Source of the DNA: Datnioides undecimradiatus
Taxonomy: Eukaryota > Chordata > Actinopteri > Lobotiformes > Datnioididae
Length of the DNA stretch: 64,000 nt
NCBI GenBank assembly: GCA_008933995.1
Contig: WARS01000071.1
Location: forward strand, 3,675,652 to 3,739,651
Reading direction: 5' to 3'
In this document: piece after piece, positions 1-10,780 of the stretch
Position numbering within the stretch: the first letter of the stretch is position 1
Layout: each line of letters begins with the position of its first letter
The notes under the pieces: model-generated
The model's input: the letters and a program-made list of their open reading frames with translations, nothing else
Databases searched by the model: none
What the model was told of the DNA's origin: nothing
Program-made: the position numbers and the translations under genes

Positions 1-1200
1 GAAAAAAGCATTCGATGTGAAAAACTGAAAACTAAATATAGCTTTGAATTCCTCACATTCAGTAAAACACAAGTGGTTCGGACACAGAAACGTCGAATTA
101 GGGCAAAAAGAAACTGCACAAAGCTCTGCTCAGCTGTTTTATGGCTTTAAATGGGAATAAATGAGCTTGAATTAAGTTTTATTTACTGTAAAATACATAA
201 AAATGTATTCAACATGCAACAGTGTTTGTTTTCAATATATGTGTTTTCAGTATATGTGGACTGGAGCTTGCAGAGAACTAGAAAAACACTGAAAAGAGAG
301 GAAGAAGGTTCCCCTGCAGCTAAGATACAAACAGATTACAGTGCAAAGCCTGAAACCTGAGTCACTACAGTAAATCTTTCCTGTGGGAACCAAACAAACA
401 ACAGCTGAGGAGCTGATTGACCTCATCAGATAAAGCTGTCGCCCTTTGTTCACATCAGCGAACAAATATTCGGACTTGTGCAAGCTGCGCTTTTAAGAGC
501 CGCGCAGGTATTCCATTCATCCCGAGGTGTTTGTGGGCACGCAGCTGGGAGAGGACAACTGAGGTGTTTCCTTTTTCCTGACGTGCACGGAAAGGACATT
601 TGCAGCGAGATGGCTGCACGGCTCACGTTCGCAAACAACAGGAAACCCAAAGGAAGCGGCCCACTTACATCTGTCTCAACAGAAGAATTCCTTGCTCGAC
701 ACAGTGAATAACACACTGTATGTGCCAGTTAGTTATTAGCCAAAGGTTTGCACAAACAAGCAACATGTGAGCGCACCACCACCACCACCACAACCATGCC
801 CTAGTTTTCAGATTTGATGAAAAACCCCATTAGAGGTCCACATCCAGTCATGCATGTGGCCTTAATTATGATTAAAACACTATCATCACAATTACAACGT
901 GGAAATCTGCCACCACATGCTCAGCCGGACTTCGAAACGTGTGGGAAGCACTTTTCTAATTAGACGGCCATGTCAGATGGCGGAGTATCAAGGCAGCTCT
1001 CTAAACCTCTGTCAACAACTGCAGCGCTGACATAGCATCTGGACAGGACGTGCCGGGCTCCACGACACAAGGTCACTCTGGATAATCATTCAGGGAGGTT
1101 AAAATATGTTTGCACTTCAGGCAGAGCCAAAGGTAAAGGCGCCGTTCAATGGCCGGCGCCGTTAAACTGCCATTAATGAGTGACGGGAGCTTTATTTTAA
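1..1200. other. Non-coding, probably intron of the SOWAH-like gene
   Basis: No convincing exon on either strand. A (CAC)n run lies at about 772-796. Base composition is mixed and no interspersed repeat is obvious. Confidence 0.4.
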
Positions 1201-2720
1201 AGCTATGTGTCTGTTTTTATGCAGAATTAGCCAAAAACCAGAGCAGGATAATACAGCAGCTCAGCTATAAATCATGTCCATTCAGAAATAAATGACAAAT
1301 TTTTCCTGTTATAAGATGAAAAAGTTGTTTTTAATAAGCAATAAAATGCAATATTGCACGAATAAACACTGATCTTAAAACCTACCGATGGCTTTTAAAT
1401 GGTTTCATGTGACATGCTAACAGGCTAACAGAGGCGCTATGCAGACTGCCTCAGTCATGATGCAGCAATGTGTCGGCTACATAATGTTTGCTAACATTAG
1501 CACTGCAGCTAACAGTTATTCTTATTAGTTATGCATCTGCTTTCTCTTAAGGAACTGATTTATTCGTTAACTAAACACATCCATATTTATATACTGACTG
1601 TGACAATGACCATTAAAGACAATGCATGAGCAAGAAAAGCTCCAAATATCTCACATTAGACAAACATGCAAACGTCGAAATGTTTGTATTTTGTGAGAAA
1701 AATGACTAAAACACTAAAATTAGTGATTGTATTTGCTGCTAATTGGGGTTTTTTTTCTATTTTTATGCAGAATTAGCTAAAAACCAGTGCAGGCTAATAC
1801 AGCAGTTCTGCTATAAATCATGTCCATTCATAAATTACACATTTTTCCTGTTATAAGATGAAAAAGTTGTTTTTAATAAGCAATAAAATGCAATATTGCA
1901 CAAATAAACACTGATACGAAACCTTTCTTTAAACCGACTGATGGCTTTAAATGGTTTCATGTGACATGCTAACAGGCTAACACAGGCGCTATGCAGACTG
2001 CCTCAGTCATGCTGCAGCAATATCAGCTACATAAGGTTTGCTAACATTAGCACTGCAGCTAACAGTTATTAAACACTAAAATTAGTGATTGTATTTGCCA
2101 CCAATTTTATTTTTTTTTCTATTTTTATGCAGAAGTAGCTAAAACCAGTTCAGGCTAATACAGCAGCTCTGCTGTAAACCTTGTCCATCCAGGAATAAAG
2201 TACAAAAAATTCCTGTTATTGTTGAAAAAGTTGTTTTTATAAGCAATAAAATGCAATATTGCATAGCTAAAACACTGATACAAGGTGATTTTGTTGATTA
2301 CATTATTTATCAATGCAGCTAGCATTAGCCACCGCAAGTGTAGTCACACCAGACCAACTGAGCCTGTATCAGCCAAACTCTTGAGTGTATTAGCTAATAT
2401 TAGTTATTACTGAAATGGTTAATCAGTGATTGCAATTGTTAGCATTTGATTTTTTTGTTGTTGTTGATGTTTTTTTTAAATTTTTGTTGCAGCTAACATT
2501 AGCCACCGTTAGCCACCACAGGTGACTGGTCACGCCAGCTTTTTCTTGTACTATAGCTCAATCAATCAACAATAAATCAGAGATTGCAATTGCTGCAAAT
2601 TGATTTTCTTTAAATTATTTTCAACACTTGCTGCAGCTAATGTTACCTAATGTTATAAAACGTCACACCACACCAAATGAGCATGTGGCAGCAAAACTCC
2701 AGAGTGCATTAGCAACTTTT
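1201..2720. repeat. Degenerate tandem array, about five units
   Basis: Three clear copies of one segment start at about 1221, 1767 and 2129 (each beginning GCAGAA.TAGC.AAAA.CC and running through CCTGTTAT..GATGAAAAAGTTG and GCAATAAAATGCAATATTGC). Two shorter, more diverged units follow at about 2415 and 2565, recognised by AATCAGTGATTGCAATTG and CAGCTAA..TTA. Spacing falls from 546 to 362 bases because of internal loss. Several units contain GCTAACATTAGC, an inverted repeat. Confidence 0.8.
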
Positions 2721-3385
2721 GCAGTTGCATTGTACACTTTTTGACTTCTGCGTCTCGTTTTCCTGCTGGTTCGACACAGCTTTAAAGTTTTACGTGCACT
2801 TTTGCAAAAGAGCTCATCCACAGAAATGTGTCGAAAGCAGCAAAACACGAGAGGAATCCTGGCGTTGTGATTCAGAACTGGGTTGCATAAGCATCTGTAC
2901 AGTAAGTGGGTGGTAGAGGAGGAGGAGACAGTGTAAACACCCTAAAGGCAATTTCATATCTCTACAAAGGTGAATTTATGGATCACGTGACACTCTGTGG
3001 TGCCATGTTTTGGTGATGGGCTGGCTCTAGGTCCCCTGATCTGTTACCAGGCTGCTACAAACTGGCCTGAGGGAGGAAATGACACAATTCCTGCTGCAAC
3101 TGCAGATCTGTGGAGGGGCTTTTAATGTAAAACAGATGTCTGCGCTACAGCAGGGAACAATGAAAGGACGCAAAACGACGTGTTAAAGCGGACAAATACA
3201 GTGTGATTAGACAAAACCTAATGGATCACATTAATCCAAATATGATGCGAGCTGTCATGCAAACACGAGGTCGTTTGGTTTTAATGCCACCCCACATCCC
3301 CGCGCAGTACCTGACACGTCCCGCACGTTTTTAATGCGGGTCTTTTCACCGGTTTTCATCCGTGAAGCGACGGCTCGGTACTCAC
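2721..3385. other. Non-coding, intron of SOWAH-like gene
   Basis: Nothing recognised beyond the splice donor at its right end. Open frames here are short and unlike any family I know. Confidence 0.4.
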
Positions 3386-3518
3386 CACGTAACTGCGCGT
3401 CACTGTGGCCAATAAAAGGCTTGAACCTCTTCAGTATATCTGCATTTTTGACTCTGCCTGAGCTGCCTCCGGCGGAGTAGAAGTAATCCAGCAGCGACTC
3501 TTCGCTCAGATCACTCAT
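3386..3518 (-). CDS. First coding exon of a SOWAH-like gene
   Basis: The ATG (context CAGCAATGA) opens MSDLSEESLLDYFYSAGGSS then GRVKNADILKRFKPFIGHSD and AQLR, with a phase-1 donor GTGAGT at 3385. The pattern LS-x-E-x-LL-D-F/Y, GG-x-V-x-NADIL-x-x-FKPF resembles the winged-helix-like N-terminal domain of SOWAHA/B/C (sosondowah ankyrin-repeat proteins) as I remember it. The second half of that domain (FK-x-FV-x-x-A-x-VK) and the ankyrin repeats were not found in 1-3380 and would lie further left. I recall the mammalian SOWAH genes as having little or no coding intron, so an intron here is odd. Same strand as plekhg5, about 5.8 kb downstream of its poly(A) region. Function unknown; family call is tentative. 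Confidence 0.5.
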
Positions 3519-3900
3519 TGCTGTTTCTCTGAATCGACCCCGGATCACGTGTTTGTTTTGTTTATATTGATTTTCTAAAAAAAAAAAGAAAAAGGATTTT
3601 TTTTCAAATCTTCTGCTATTTTTCACTCAAGTCCTCTGGGCTAATTTGTTGTATGGTGCATGTCCAAACTTCACTCCACCCAGACGAGCTGACCGCTGCT
3701 GCGCCTCCTCCTGTTAACCCTTTAAAGGCACCGACTCAGCATCTTATTGTTTTACGCGCGCACAGGCACAAACCCGCGCGCGCCCGTGCGTCACGATGCA
3801 GCCTCCGTCTGATTAGAGATCTCATAGAGCTGATGTTTGTCTTTCAGTGCACACTCTGACACGTTTTCCACAGTGTCTGACGCACACACCTCACCCTCTC
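3519..3900 (-). promoter_or_regulatory. Presumed promoter/5' UTR of the SOWAH-like gene
   Basis: The sequence just upstream of the start is locally rich in CpG (for example GCGCGCGCACAGG and CCCGCGCGCGCCC around 3756-3785) in contrast to the AT-rich sequence on either side. A pyrimidine/adenine run (T/A stretch) lies at about 3577-3604. No TATA box was identified. Call rests on position and base composition only. Confidence 0.35.
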
Positions 3901-4142
3901 CATTATACTGCATTCATTATACCGTATTATATCTAATATTCTATGTACCTTAGCTGCTCTGTGCTGTTTATTATCCTGTATAATCAAAATAATATTATAA
4001 GGCAGGGTGCACTGTTTAATACGTTATGTATTATATTTCTATAGGCGTTAACACAGACAAATAGCATTACATCTTTTTATTATAATGTATTTATTATTAT
4101 TCATTGTACTGCATTATATTTAATACTTGATATCATTTTGCT

Positions 4143-4575
4143 GTAGTGTGCTGTTCTTCCTCCCTCCCTTCCTTCCTTGTCTGTCTTTCCTTATGCCTTC
4201 CTTCCTTCCTTCCTTCCTTTTCTTCTTTTTTCTGCCTTCTTACTTTCTGACTTTCTTTCCTTCCCTCCTTTCTTCCTTTTGACTTCCATCCTACCCCCTT
4301 TCTTTCTTTCTTTCTTTCCTACTTCCTTCCTTTACTTCTTTCTTTCCAACTTCTGTCCTTTTTTCCTTCCTTTCCTACTTATTTCTCCTTCTTTCTTTTC
4401 CTCTTTTCTTTCTTTCATTCCTCCTCACTTCTTCCTTTTATTCTTTCCTTCTTCCCTTTCTTCCTTCTTTCTGTCTTTCCCTACCTCCTTTCTTTCCTTT
4501 CCTTCTTCCCTTCATCCTTCCTTTCTCTTTTCTTCCTTCTTTCTTCCCTCGCTCCCTTCCCTCCTTCCCTGCAGC
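4143..4575. repeat. Polypyrimidine tract, (CTTT/CCTT)n
   Basis: About 430 bases of almost pure C and T on the plus strand, built from CCTT, CTTT and CCTTC units. It makes a spurious Phe/Ser/Pro frame on plus and a Lys/Arg/Glu frame on minus. Such tracts can form triplex DNA and are unstable in length. Confidence 0.9.
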
Positions 4576-7090
4576 CCTGCTGATGTTACCTGTCACCATA
4601 TTTAACCGACAGTTTGTAAAGTGAAAGTAGTTTTCGGGGTCAAAGTTCACTCGTTCAGCTCTGCGTGCAGGTTTGTGTTTGGATCCAAAGTAAACACTCC
4701 CCCTCGCCCTCCTCCCCTCCTCCCTCCCTCCCCCTGATAACGGGTGAGGGCCAGTCAGCTCAGGTATTAGACACAGACCACATTGTCAGATTAATTGTGC
4801 GATTGTGCTGTAAATATTAAAATGTGCCGGACTTACACGTGTTAATCCCTCTGCGCTCCTGTCGTATTGCTGCTCTTTGAACGAGTTTCCATTTAATTTA
4901 GAAATGGGGTGATTTTCTATTTCATGTTTTCAGGCTGCCGCTCTAAGAAGACAATATTGTAATTACAGTAAGCTTCTTATCAGCTGATACAATTATTGAG
5001 GTGAGGAGTTTATGTTGTCACGTGAAAGTGGGACCTTATGCTCTTTCAATTTAGGAAACAAAACAACTTTTACTGGGATAAAGAAATGATGATCCTCTAG
5101 CATATGCCGCGTCTTTGTGGGATGAATTTATGCCAGAGAGCAGCTGGCAATACATTATCACCTTTCTGCCGCCGCCGCCGCCGCCGTCCAGACATTTAGT
5201 TAAAGCATCCAAATGAACTTGAACATCCTGCATTTAAAAATACCATTTAAATAAAAGCACAGAAATATCATTAGTTAGATTTACCTTAAGTATTAGAAGT
5301 GATAATAAATAATAGTATATATTACATTATTTTATTTTTAATATTGCAGCTGCTCAAGTTGGAGCTAGTTTATCTGTCTTAGGTGCAGTGGTTCCCAAGC
5401 AAGGGGTCGGGTCCCTCCAAAGGGCCACCTGATGAACCTGACAGGTCGTGCAATGGTTAATGAAGTATTTCTGCGTTCATTTAACTTCTTCACTTCACTT
5501 ATTTTACTTCTTTGGGGTCGTTTATGAGATTAAAAATGACTGAAATGAAATAATGTGAGAAGTTAAACTCAAAGACGACTGAAACATAAAAGATAAATCA
5601 TATTTTTATGTGATCTGGTGTTTAAAAGCTCATCACTTGTTTATTTTTACTTAAAATCTGAAATGTTTTCTATGTCGTTTTCTTGTAAACAAACCTACTT
5701 TTTGTTTACGTCCATTTGTACTCTGCGTTCTCAGAAACATGTTAAATACATGTTAAATACAAATTAAAGGGTTAGTACACCTGATATCTACATGCAGTGG
5801 TGTAAAAAGTACAATATGCACCTCTGAAATGAAGTAAAAGCATCACTAAGCAAATAAAGTGGAAATACTAAGAAAGTACACACACCTCAATATTATACTT
5901 GATTACAGTGTTAAAGTACATTCAATTAGTCACTTTCCTCCACAGAAAGCTGCTGAGTTGACAATGAGAGACACAAACTGCTGAGTTACAAGTGAACAAA
6001 TGAGCAACTAACTGCTAGTTGACAATGAGTTAACCAGTTACTCCTAATCTAATTTTATAGAGCGGCTAATGATCAGTTAATGAATTATGAAAGAAACAAT
6101 TCCCTAATTAGTCCTAATAGAGTCTAATTAATAATAGGGGATGATCAGTTTCAGCAGACAATATAAACGAATCATTAGGTGATTAGTTCATGAATGACTG
6201 TATTATTTAATAATTATGCTACATATCATACTATATTATTATATTATTAAAGCAATGACAGGCAACTTAGTGACTACGTATCATAACAGTAACAAGTGTT
6301 TAATTAATTAGTAATTAATAGTGAATCAGGACTCATGAAAGGAAATGGTCACTACGATTGAATCAGACATTTATGAATCAATCACTAACTAATGATTCAT
6401 TATCCAGTATATTATGAATAATAATAATTATTATAATGATTAATAATTATTATACTAATTGTTAAATTGTTTCTGATTAGTTTCTTAATTAACTTATAAA
6501 GTCATTAACTATTTTATAAAACATTTTAACATATTAACAAATGTTGTTAACCATTAGGAAAGTGTAACAATATTAGTAATAAACTGCTTATACTGTGCAG
6601 CATACATATTATTGACTATTTATATTAGCTTATAGCAGAGAGATCAGTGTGTGTGTGTGTGTGTGTGTCAGCTGATATGTTATTAAGAAGCTAAATTAGC
6701 TTCGAGGTGAACAGGAAACAGTGTCGTCGTTGCACTAGAGTGCGCTGACAAGCACATTTACTTTGTACGATGAGCAGCTTAGCTTAGCATGCTACACTGG
6801 GTCTTGGTCACAAGTCTTAAAAAAAACATAAAATCTAACTGATGCATTTCAAAATTGATCGTTTCTATCAGACAATACATAGTTTTCTTTGCTTAAAACT
6901 CCAAAATACCAACCAAGGCTAAAAAGAAAACCTGTATTGCTCAGGCTACGTTAATTAAAAATCAGATTAATGGTGCATTTATTCTAAATCCTGATCATAT
7001 TTAATATAAAGTCACTGATCAACAGTATTTATAGCTGTACCACAGTGTAGAAACACTCCTCATTAAATTCCTAAAAGTAAAAGTACTCTT
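4576..7090. other. Intergenic, AT-rich
   Basis: No gene recognised. Contents: (GCC)n at 5168-5187, a strongly AT-rich TAAT-filled stretch at about 5950-6560, and (GT)n at 6647-6668. A short TTAGCTTAGCAT repeat fragment lies near 6778. Confidence 0.5.
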
Positions 7091-9282
7091 TATGTGGGAC
7101 GTCCCATTTCAGAGTCATGTATATCTTCATTCCTGGTGCATTAGTGGTTTTATCGCTTGAACGTTGCAGCCGGGGAAGGTGCAGCTTCATTTAGCTAAAT
7201 GTAGCTTTGTGGGGCGGTTTGTGGATTTCCCCCTTTATTAAAACTTAGAACAATGCATCGTGAGTTCAGAAAACTGCAAATGTATCATTGCAGTAAAAAG
7301 ACAATGTTTGCCTCTTAATTGTAGCCAAGTATTAGCATATTAGCAGATATACTTTAGCTGCTAATCGGAGCCCCGGTGGCGACCACCACCACCACAGCGT
7401 TCTCCATCACCGCTGTGTCCGACATAATCCCTGCGGCTACGTGTCTGCAGATAACGCCGTTCTCAGGGGTCCCAGAGAAAGGGCCAGATGTTCCTTTGCG
7501 CCACGGTGAAGGTCACAGCCGCCGGTCTAACGGCGGTGCGTGGTACTGATCGAGGGCAGATGTTCACATGGTTATCCATTCCATATGGCCGCCACTCGTC
7601 GGCGGGCCTTTTTTCACAGCACAGCTCTTGTAAACACGCTTTAGTTCGCTGTTCTCCTTATTTTTTTTTTTTTCCCCTGCCCCTGTAAAACATGTCCTAA
7701 ATCCAATCACCGAGTCCCTCTAAAGGGGATGATGTTGATGAATGGGAGCGTGTAGTTGGTTGTAGTGACCCATAAGCCCCTGCTGAGATTACAGGCAGGC
7801 GAGCGGCCAGCCAGCCGAGCCCGGCCTGTCCAGGGCACCAGGAAACAGCTAGAGCTTAAAGAGGGATTGTTTGGATAGACAATGGTGTCTACCTGGTTTT
7901 AATCCCTGCTCAAAAAAAGAGTTCAGGGGGATTGGCGGCGTTTAATAAATGAAAGTGCTCCTATAATCAGGATTTGCCAAAGTGCCCCTTTTGTGTTAAT
8001 CGGACATTTTTTACAGCATGGTTTTTGACATCTGCCACAGCAGGTGGTGTTAACCCCTCCGCCGCCCCAGCTGCGTGCCGCCGTGCGCGCCCACATGCAG
8101 AAGAAGCGCGCGGGATGCACGTCGAAAACGGGGTTCGTGCAAAGCGTGAGGGCTTTTAAATGTGCGCGCCGGTCAAAGGTGTCAGGATCCACGGAGACGA
8201 ACACAGCCACAGCGGGTAAAGAGACGTGCACCAGGCAGAGGCCCGATCTGCATCATCACAACATCCCATGTATGATGCAGCCACAGCTGACGGCGCCACA
8301 GCCTCATTACTTACTTAGCGGAGGCTAATAGACCGGGGACGTGTAATTACTTCATTGCTAAAATAGAAAGCTGCATTTTAATAATTAAAGTCCAGCGTAT
8401 CAGCGATAAAGCATAATAAAATTGTTTTAAAATCAAGGATTACATGAGTAAATCCCCACGGGCCAGATGTGAGAGCGGGAGGGGCCCCGCTGCATTCTGG
8501 GACCCGATTAAACAGAAAATCCCACAGGGCCGCGCTGTCTTTTCTCTGCAGCTTAGAGGCTTGTGTGGACTCAACATGCTGTAATCCACCGATTAGCTGA
8601 TATAATCACCTGTAAATACACCTTGGCCATGATGTTGCAGCGGGCCGCCGGGGGGCCCCTGCTCCGCCCTGCGTGCGCGCCGGGCGCTCCGCCGGCGTGG
8701 CGGGTCACATCGGAGCTCATCTGAAGCTTCTGGGAACCAGAAGCAGACGGTGGGAGCAGACAGACAGCTGGACAAGATACGTGATCTGACCGAGTTCCCA
8801 GAAACTAAAGTGAACGGACGAATGAAACAGCGATTTGGTAACACGTTACTTTAAAAAAATGGGCTTTAACACACTAAAATGTACTAACACACGGACATAA
8901 ACACACTTTTAACCGTTTTTAATCATGTTTTTGTCGCCAACTTTAACTTTTTGTGTGCAAACCCATAAGAAAAGGGTTGTATATGAACAGATGATGAGAA
9001 AACACAGCTGTAATTATATAAAATATGAGTAAATGGGGAGAGTTACTGTGTATAAAGACTAAATATCTGCTTATGATTACTTTATACACGGGGACAGCCG
9101 CGGGGTCGCGCCCTCTCTCCGCTGTAACCCTCCTTCGCCTCCCTCAGACGCGTCCTTCCGCCACCTGCCGTCTGTCCGCGCTCAGGTTTCTCTTTCCGTT
9201 AATGCGACGCCGTAACCGCTCCATTACACGGCGGATTAAACCATTAAAAAAACCCAGGGATTGTGACGTGTTTTAGCCTTTT
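7091..9282. other. Intergenic, complex low-repeat sequence
   Basis: No exon recognised. Parts (about 7840-8060 and 8330-8470) are free of simple repeats and rich in homeodomain-like TAATTA cores and an E-box CAGGTG, so they could be regulatory; this is inference. Confidence 0.35.
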
Positions 9283-10770
9283 TTTATTTCTGTAAGACAC
9301 TTTTTTTTGTGTGTGTGTGTGTGTTTTTTTAAAGTCATTCCTGAAAGAGGAAAACACAGGATGATTTTGGTTCGTAGCACATTCATGCCTGGCAAATTAT
9401 TAAGACTACATCCACAAAAAAAAAACCCAAAAAAACAATGTACAAATCATGGAAGCAAACAATATAAACAATATCTTATATATAAAACATAGCAGGCATA
9501 ATAAATATTACACATAAACAAAAAAAACTAAAAGTAAACAGTTAACCTATTTGGTTTGGGCGATGTTGTTTGGAATAAGGTTATAAATCACTGAAATGTG
9601 AATTCTAACGTTGTTTTATTGGTTAAACTCCTGGAAATAAACAAAAAGCGTTCAACTAAAAGCGAGCTCTGCAGAATATCTGACCCAGACCTCCTCCTCC
9701 ACCACCTCCTCCACCACCTCCTCCTTCAATCTTCTCATAAACCAACACAGGAAACGTGAAGGTGCTCCGGCACAGGCGTCGTTTCTCTGCGTCGCTGTGA
9801 CCCCGTTCTTGCTCGTGCACTCGTGTAGGTGGTTTCAGAACATTGATAGTGCAGGAAAGTCCTAAAAAAAACACTTTGTCACTTGAATTCAGTCGTTTGT
9901 TGTTGTTGTTGTTTTGTTTTTGTTTTTTTAAATCAACTCATCTTATTAGTTCTGCACGCAGAACGGCATTAGTTCAACGGTAAAGAGGGAAGTTCGCTCC
10001 GTTCTGAGGGAAGCGCGGCTGTGTTTGGACTCCCCGGGTGCACGTTTCAGCGGGAAGCTGCCAGCTAATCGTCCGTCTTTGGGTGTTTGTGTCGGCTTCT
10101 TCACAGGAGATGGGAATCGGGTTTTTGGTTCAGTCAGGAGTCGAGGACCATGTGTCATACGGAAACGTCCATTCACGCGCTCAAACACACACACACACGC
10201 ACACATCTGTACACGAGCGGAGTCAAACAGCAAACAATAAACTCAGATTCATCGTGACTGTAAATGTAAATTCACTCCTTAGTGATTCTTCTACTTAACA
10301 TCGATAACTGTGCAATTCTCATGTTCATGTCCTTTAGCTGAAGCAAACCAGGAGCAGTACAAACACTGGCAGGACGTCCTTGGTGCGTCCTTGGTTCTCT
10401 GACTCAACACAGACCGAGCAGAAGCAGGATTCAGCTCCGGCTGCTCCGCGGCGCGGCACCTCCACGTCCTGCGAACTCCTCCGCCATCAGCCCACCGTAA
10501 GGTCCCAGCCCCCATAATGCTACTTCAGTCGCAAAGTGCAAGCAGTTAATGTGTCTCTCCGCCTCTCCCTTCCAATCGAGGAGGAAACCAATGCAAAACA
10601 AAAAAATAAAAAACAAGAACAAATCAGTGTCCGAGAGAAGCAACGGGAAGGGAGGCGGCAGCAAGAGAGAGAGTGCATTCGTGTCTCGAGAAATTCAGTC
10701 CATCAAAGCAAAACGAGTGTTGTTCCGTCTTCTGGCCCCGGGGCCACTGGTCAGCTGTGAGGACGAGTGG
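9283..10770 (-). other. plekhg5: plekhg5 3' UTR with candidate poly(A) signals
   Basis: No conserved open frame is seen here. Minus-strand AATAAA hexamers occur at 9620-9615 and 9288-9283, so the 3' UTR may run about 1.15 or 1.5 kb. The stretch carries a (CA)n run near 10188, a TTG run near 9900 and a Pro/Gly-codon-like triplet run near 9694-9722. The true cleavage site cannot be read from sequence alone. Confidence 0.55.
9615..9620 (-). promoter_or_regulatory. Candidate poly(A) signal AATAAA for plekhg5
   Basis: Canonical hexamer on the gene strand 1.15 kb after the stop codon. A second hexamer at 9288-9283 is an alternative. Confidence 0.45.
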
Positions 10771-10780
10771 TTATACCTCC
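10771..10780 (-). CDS. plekhg5: plekhg5 exon 21: ten coding bases supplying the PDZ ligand
   Basis: On the minus strand the sequence TCCTCTTTGTTCCAG is followed by GGAGGTATAA. Joined to the final TC of exon 20 this gives TCG GAG GTA TAA, that is Ser-Glu-Val-stop, exactly the end of mammalian PLEKHG5 (TASEV). In the family this end binds PDZ proteins such as Mupp1/Patj and synectin. Ten bases are coding; the rest of the exon is 3' UTR. Supported by exact identity of the encoded end, a good acceptor and the correct phase. Confidence 0.88.

Noticed and set aside
1-3385. Possible second exon of the SOWAH-like gene
   Set aside because: No minus-strand segment encoding the expected FK-x-FV pattern with an acceptor was found.
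4177-4605. 142-codon Phe/Ser/Pro frame on plus and its Lys/Arg frame on minus
   Set aside because: Pure product of the polypyrimidine tract.
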